Shown: piece after piece, positions 60,600 through 64,000 of the stretch
Position numbering within the stretch: position 1 is the first letter of the stretch
Layout of the letters: each line of letters begins with the position of its first letter
Assembly (NCBI RefSeq): GCF_020911865.1
Contig: NZ_CP087131.1
Span: forward strand, 2,604,001-2,668,000
Direction of reading: 5' to 3'
Source of the DNA: Chryseobacterium sp. C-71
GTDB taxonomy: Bacteria; Bacteroidota; Bacteroidia; Flavobacteriales; Weeksellaceae
Length of the DNA: 64,000 bases
Translations under genes and position numbers: made by a program
The notes under the pieces: model-generated
The model's database searches: none
Seen by the model: only the letters and a program-made list of their open reading frames with translations
Told to the model about the DNA's origin: nothing

Positions 60600-62258
60600 T
60601 TAGCTTAAAATCTTAGCATTGCGATAAAATCCTTTTTTGACCAATCTCTGTTGATGGGTAATATAATACTCGTTTGTTTCTTCAGAACGTACTATGTCAA
60701 CAGCGTTGCCATCTTTATGAACTTCTATATCAAAAGGAGCTGTATTGATTATTGTCATCTGTTTTCCTGGTATCAATTCACTTTCAAGCTCCAGAAATTG
60801 TACAGGAAATTGATCTGTAAGGATAATTGTATTAATATTACTTCTAGCAGATATCGAATAATCGGGATCTATATGCTCTGACGCTATTTTGTTCAGGCTT
60901 TCTTCGACAAATGAATGAGTTGCATAATCCTGTGACTCTACCCATGATTGGGTTGTAGCAGTGTTTGCTAAATTGTTCCAATTATCAATGTCGGTTTTTG
61001 AAAAATCACCTTCACTCCAAATCTTATACCATGTGTTTGACCACGTATCATCAATGCCCTTTCTTATTTTGAGCATTGGTAAGCCAGAACCGTTAATACC
61101 TGTTTGGTTTGCAAAAGCTAATTGGTAGGAAGAGTCACCAGTTGATGCAGTTGTTCCATCATAAGGTGAATATGTCATTACACCGGCATAATTACCGGCA
61201 CCCCCCACAGTATTTGCATTTGCAAAGTCATATCTAACTCTTTGTCCGTTTTCGTTAGGTTTGATATCATTAGGGTTCCGTGAACCGTCTCTACATGCAA
61301 CAAAATTATTTGTTATTTGTACAGAGTTACCGTTTGATAATGTTAATTGTTGACCACCATTACTCTCGTTACTAACTGATAAAGTTTGGTTTGCGAAATT
61401 ATTTGAAACCCAATTCTGAGTTGCTACAATTTGACCATCTTCAATAACGGGTAAATATCCTCTTTTGCTCATTGTGGTAGTATTAATCCCCTGCCACAAT
61501 TCTATTCTATCACCATCTGTGGGAATATCCAATCTTGAATGCCAAGTGTTAATTCCCTTAATATGTAATGAATTCCCATAAGTGCTATGGAACCCTGACC
61601 CACCTGCATAATCAGTTATAGAGATTGGGTAATCTACATTTGCTGCATAAGCATCTTGATGTGCTCCTCTAGCTTTTAAATATCCTGCTGAATCATGGTT
61701 TCCCCAATTATAAGCTTGTTTCCAATCTTGAGATGTTCCATTGGTATTAGTTACAATATTGTCAATATATCCTCTACCATAAACTGTTAGTGTGCAATCT
61801 GGCCTCGTTTCAATACCTGTCCTTAGTGCCATTCTTGCAGTACTCTGACTTAATTGGCAATAGGGGGCATTTCCTATTGTCGGTATATCACTAGATTTAA
61901 GCCATCCTATGAAAACATTTTCTTCCAAAGGATTGTCGGGGTTTTTCACCACTGCTTTGTTAGTGCCTGCGTTAATAGAAATAAAATCAGAGTTGTCGGT
62001 TGTTCTTTGTATGGCTAATCTTGGCTTTATAAACGTATTTCCAGTGATAATACCTCCTGTAAGTGGTAGATAACTGGGAAGTTGCGATGAAGGTACTTTT
62101 CCATTGACCAAATCAGCTTTTCTGTTGAGGTGGTTTTCTACACTTTCAGGAAATTCCCGGTTGTTATGCCAATAATCTTCCATGTAATTCCAAAACCATG
62201 TGGATGTGGTGATGTCTTTTTTATTAAAATCAGAATCAAATTTTTCCTTTTTTTCCAT
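60600..62258 (-). CDS. Phage-tail-fibre-like protein
   Basis: 552 residues. Tail-fibre features are the N-terminal STWFWNYMEDYWHNN, the linker NRKADLVNGKVPSSQLPSYLPLTGG, the DWKQAYNWGNHDSAGYLKARG motif, and WYKIWSEGDFSKTDIDNW, which is common in tail fibres of Bacteroidota phages and prophages. Gly/Ser/Thr-rich strand repeats fill the middle. The C-terminal 80 residues (PVQFLELESELIPGKQMTIIN) may be the receptor-binding or trimerisation tip. It has leader copy B upstream. It could belong to a prophage, a tailocin or an injection system. Confidence 0.7.
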   Translation of the reverse strand: MEKKEKFDSDFNKKDITTSTWFWNYMEDYWHNNREFPESVENHLNRKADLVNGKVPSSQLPSYLPLTGGIITGNTFIKPRLAIQRTTDNSDFISINAGTNKAVVKNPDNPLEENVFIGWLKSSDIPTIGNAPYCQLSQSTARMALRTGIETRPDCTLTVYGRGYIDNIVTNTNGTSQDWKQAYNWGNHDSAGYLKARGAHQDAYAANVDYPISITDYAGGSGFHSTYGNSLHIKGINTWHSRLDIPTDGDRIELWQGINTTTMSKRGYLPVIEDGQIVATQNWVSNNFANQTLSVSNESNGGQQLTLSNGNSVQITNNFVACRDGSRNPNDIKPNENGQRVRYDFANANTVGGAGNYAGVMTYSPYDGTTASTGDSSYQLAFANQTGINGSGLPMLKIRKGIDDTWSNTWYKIWSEGDFSKTDIDNWNNLANTATTQSWVESQDYATHSFVEESLNKIASEHIDPDYSISARSNINTIILTDQFPVQFLELESELIPGKQMTIINTAPFDIEVHKDGNAVDIVRSEETNEYYITHQQRLVKKGFYRNAKILS

Positions 62259-62264
62259 ATTTTA

Positions 62265-62396
62265 TTTTGTTAAGATTTTTAAGATTAAAATTTTGAAGCC
62301 TCTTTTTATTAGAGCTCACTTCAGGTTTTTCAGCCTTGTTTTTTAGGGTGGTTTCTGGCGAAAGATATCCACCTTAGACTCTAATAGGGAAGTTCA
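62265..62396 (-). promoter_or_regulatory. Structured 5' leader, copy B
   Basis: On the minus strand before the tail-fibre gene: a CCT..TAGA/TCTAAGG hairpin, GGTGGATAT...ACCACCC, then GAAG....CTCT...AGAGGCTTC. Same order, spacing and distance to the ATG as copy A. GAAA/TTTC in A is GAAG/CTTC in B, a compensatory change. Confidence 0.6.
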
Positions 62397-62399
62397 TGA

Positions 62400-62883
62400 T
62401 ATTGTGTTTTTACTGTTTGGTTTTTGAACATACTTTTAGCTGTCCAACATTTTGTGAATGGTGAATTCAAAGGCTTTTACGAAAATTTAAATGATAGTTT
62501 TCTGTGTTTTTATGATACTCTAAAGGTAGGAACAGGACATGACAGAGCTTGACGTATTAAAAAAAGATTTTAAAAGATACCTTTTTCTAAAATGTCATTT
62601 TCAAAAACCTTCCCTGAAGAAATTTGCAATGTCAGAGAGGTGATTTTCGTGATCAAGTTTTGCGTTTTTTCAGAATTGTTATTGGGTTTTCCATAAGATT
62701 GTGTTTTTATTGATGAGGTTATTTTTTAATCTTTTTCTCTCTTTATGTTTCAAATATAGCAGACAAAAGCGTCAAAACTTGACGTATTTATAATTGATAA
62801 TAATTTTTTTAACTGGTTTAAAAATAAAATATTGTACAAAAAACTTATGGAAACGAGGAGCTTTGTATTTGATTTAGTGTTCA
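62400..62883. other. Long non-coding stretch upstream of leader B
   Basis: No protein-like frame is present. It is AT-rich with a CGTCAA-AAC-TTGACG dyad at 62770-62784 overlapping a candidate -33 element (TTTTG 62777-62773). TATATTTG follows at 62758-62751 on the minus strand. If used, this promoter would give an untranslated region of about 490 bases including leader B. Confidence 0.4.
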
Positions 62884-62921
62884 GGAAAAAGAAAGAGGCT
62901 GTCCGGAAAGACAGCCTCTTT
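62884..62921 (-). terminator. Terminator after the upstream tail genes
   Basis: Perfect 12-bp arms AAAGAGGCTGTC/GACAGCCTCTTT with a CGGAAA-type loop and a T-rich tail on the minus strand, 17 bases after the stop at 62939. Confidence 0.9.
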
Positions 62922-62938
62922 TGTTTAAAAAGAATTTA

Positions 62939-63646
62939 TTATAACTGAGTTTGGCTGCTCACTAGGATCTGTACATCACTACTTGTGATAAGACCTCCGT
63001 TGCCAACGCGCATAGAATCTAACTTAAAGCTTGAAAAATAGATACTGGGTAATTTAAACCAGAGATAAACGTGAGAGTCTGAGCCGACATATTGTCCCGC
63101 TGTAATCGCTGTAGAGTTTAAAATTCCTGTTTTATTATTAGTAATATTTGATATTTCTGCATAACAATATCCTACCCAGGTGACATCAATGATATCAGCA
63201 GCCCCATACGCATACCCTGAAGCCTTGATATGATACATTGCACGGTCTGTTGTGACTCTGTAAGGAAGTTTGATGTGAAAAATATCTGTTGCACTATGAT
63301 TTGCTGTGAAATATTTGGCAATCCCTTCCCTTGTACTTCCTACATCGGTAGGCCCTTCAAGATCTAATGTAACGTTTCCGGTTTGCCCATTGACGCTCTG
63401 CACCAAACTATTGGGAATCCCCATATTGTTTCGGATATCCTGAAGAGAGATTTGTGCAACAACAGCATTATCCATCCCTCTCAATCTTAGGTAGCCGTTT
63501 TCTGTATTGATGTTATCAGTGATTCTGGCAAGCTGAGGACCGTCGAGATGCGCATAACTTTCTAAAAAGTCTGCAAACTGGCTTTGTGTAGGTCTTTTTC
63601 CGGCTTTGAAGTATTCTTTTAATTCTGTGATTAATCTTTTTGGCAT
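62939..63646 (-). CDS. Tail-fibre-like protein
   Basis: 235 residues. The N-terminus (KRLITELKEYFKAGKRPTQSQFADFLESYAHLDG) is an attachment-type helix often found in flavobacterial phage-like fibre proteins. It is followed by SVNGQTGNVTLDLEG, a frequent tail-fibre linker motif. The C-terminal half is strand-rich and lacks an enzyme signature. The start overlaps the stop of the preceding gene by one base (TAATG), so the two are coupled. A terminator separates it from the 552-residue fibre gene. Confidence 0.65.
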   Translation of the reverse strand: MPKRLITELKEYFKAGKRPTQSQFADFLESYAHLDGPQLARITDNINTENGYLRLRGMDNAVVAQISLQDIRNNMGIPNSLVQSVNGQTGNVTLDLEGPTDVGSTREGIAKYFTANHSATDIFHIKLPYRVTTDRAMYHIKASGYAYGAADIIDVTWVGYCYAEISNITNNKTGILNSTAITAGQYVGSDSHVYLWFKLPSIYFSSFKLDSMRVGNGGLITSSDVQILVSSQTQL

Positions 63647-64000
63647 TACTGTTTATTTATTTGTGATTTTAATTGCTCAATTTCTTTATTTTGGGAAATT
63701 GCATATAGGGTGAGCTCTTCTATTTTCTGAAGTAATTTCATCTGGAAATCTCCCAATGTTACTCCATCTTGAGTCATTTTTTCTCCTGAAGGAATTTCTG
63801 GTAAGTGTTTGTTTTCTTTGATAAATGCTTCAAGCTCATTCAAATTCATCATCGAATAATCTTCTCTGATCGACGAATGATTGTCGTAGTATTTCTGAAA
63901 AACATAATCTGCCGGAACGTTCATATCAACGATAACATCTTCGGCATGAATCTTTCCTTTCACAGTCAGTTTATGGTCGGGATTTTGGGTTCCGATTCCT
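63646..64000 (-). CDS. Fibre or adhesin-like protein, C-terminal part (cut by right edge)
   Basis: The frame is open to the right edge; about 117 residues are seen. The sequence GIGTQNPDHKLTVKGKIHAEDVIVD followed by LNELEAFIKENKHLPEIPS and a terminal coiled coil (LQKIEELTLYAISQNKEIEQLKSQ) is a common C-terminal module of surface fibre proteins in Flavobacteriia, similar in position to intramolecular chaperone domains of tail spikes. The GTG inside (63963) is a valine codon, not a start. Confidence 0.7.
   Translation of the reverse strand, partial: GIGTQNPDHKLTVKGKIHAEDVIVDMNVPADYVFQKYYDNHSSIREDYSMMNLNELEAFIKENKHLPEIPSGEKMTQDGVTLGDFQMKLLQKIEELTLYAISQNKEIEQLKSQINKQ

Overview
The window comes from a low-GC member of the Bacteroidota, most likely Chryseobacterium or a close relative in the Flavobacteriia. 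The evidence is a protein with a type IX secretion (T9SS) sorting tail, the gliding lipoprotein GldH, glutamine synthetase III, several promoters resembling TTTG...TAnnTTTG, and a near absence of Shine-Dalgarno sequences. Both window edges cut genes: a SPOR-domain protein on the left and a tail-fibre-like protein on the right.

About 1-50 kb is mostly housekeeping DNA. It holds SelO, a ricT-gldH-PBP1a cell-envelope operon, a FadL-type porin and an SGNH lipoprotein, prs-rplY, sufS, and haem synthesis genes spread over 10 kb (hemA-hemC, hemD, hemE). Between hemD and hemE sits an accessory envelope set: a Crp-like regulator, a propeller-like secreted protein, a TMEM175 channel, an Ig-like protein and an alginate-export barrel. 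The rod-shape operon mreBCD-pbp2-rodA follows, then glnN, a MORN-type protein, a DUF6909-like protein, an M1 peptidase, coaX, tadA, a TonB-domain protein and a WYL regulator. An intact IS110-family element lies between sufS and hemE.

About 51.4-53.5 kb is a layered insertion site. It contains a truncated RAYT (REP-associated transposase) gene, a second copy of its 5' end, two REP hairpins, a MITE-like inverted repeat, and a complete IS256-family element with an exact 8-bp target duplication. A frameshifted toxin-like remnant lies next to the element.

About 53.5-64 kb, all on the minus strand, is the most interesting part. Tail-fibre-like proteins are followed by a 1357-residue protein of unknown function, a 579-residue protein with hydrophobic segments, a 231-residue putative toxin module that overlaps it, and a 75-residue putative immunity protein. 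I infer an effector-toxin-immunity set attached to a phage-tail-like or contractile-injection-type locus. Two of its genes carry the same leader of about 130 nt, with hairpins that show compensatory changes. A second structured element is a run of about 41-42-bp units with internal dyads near 44.4-44.6 kb.
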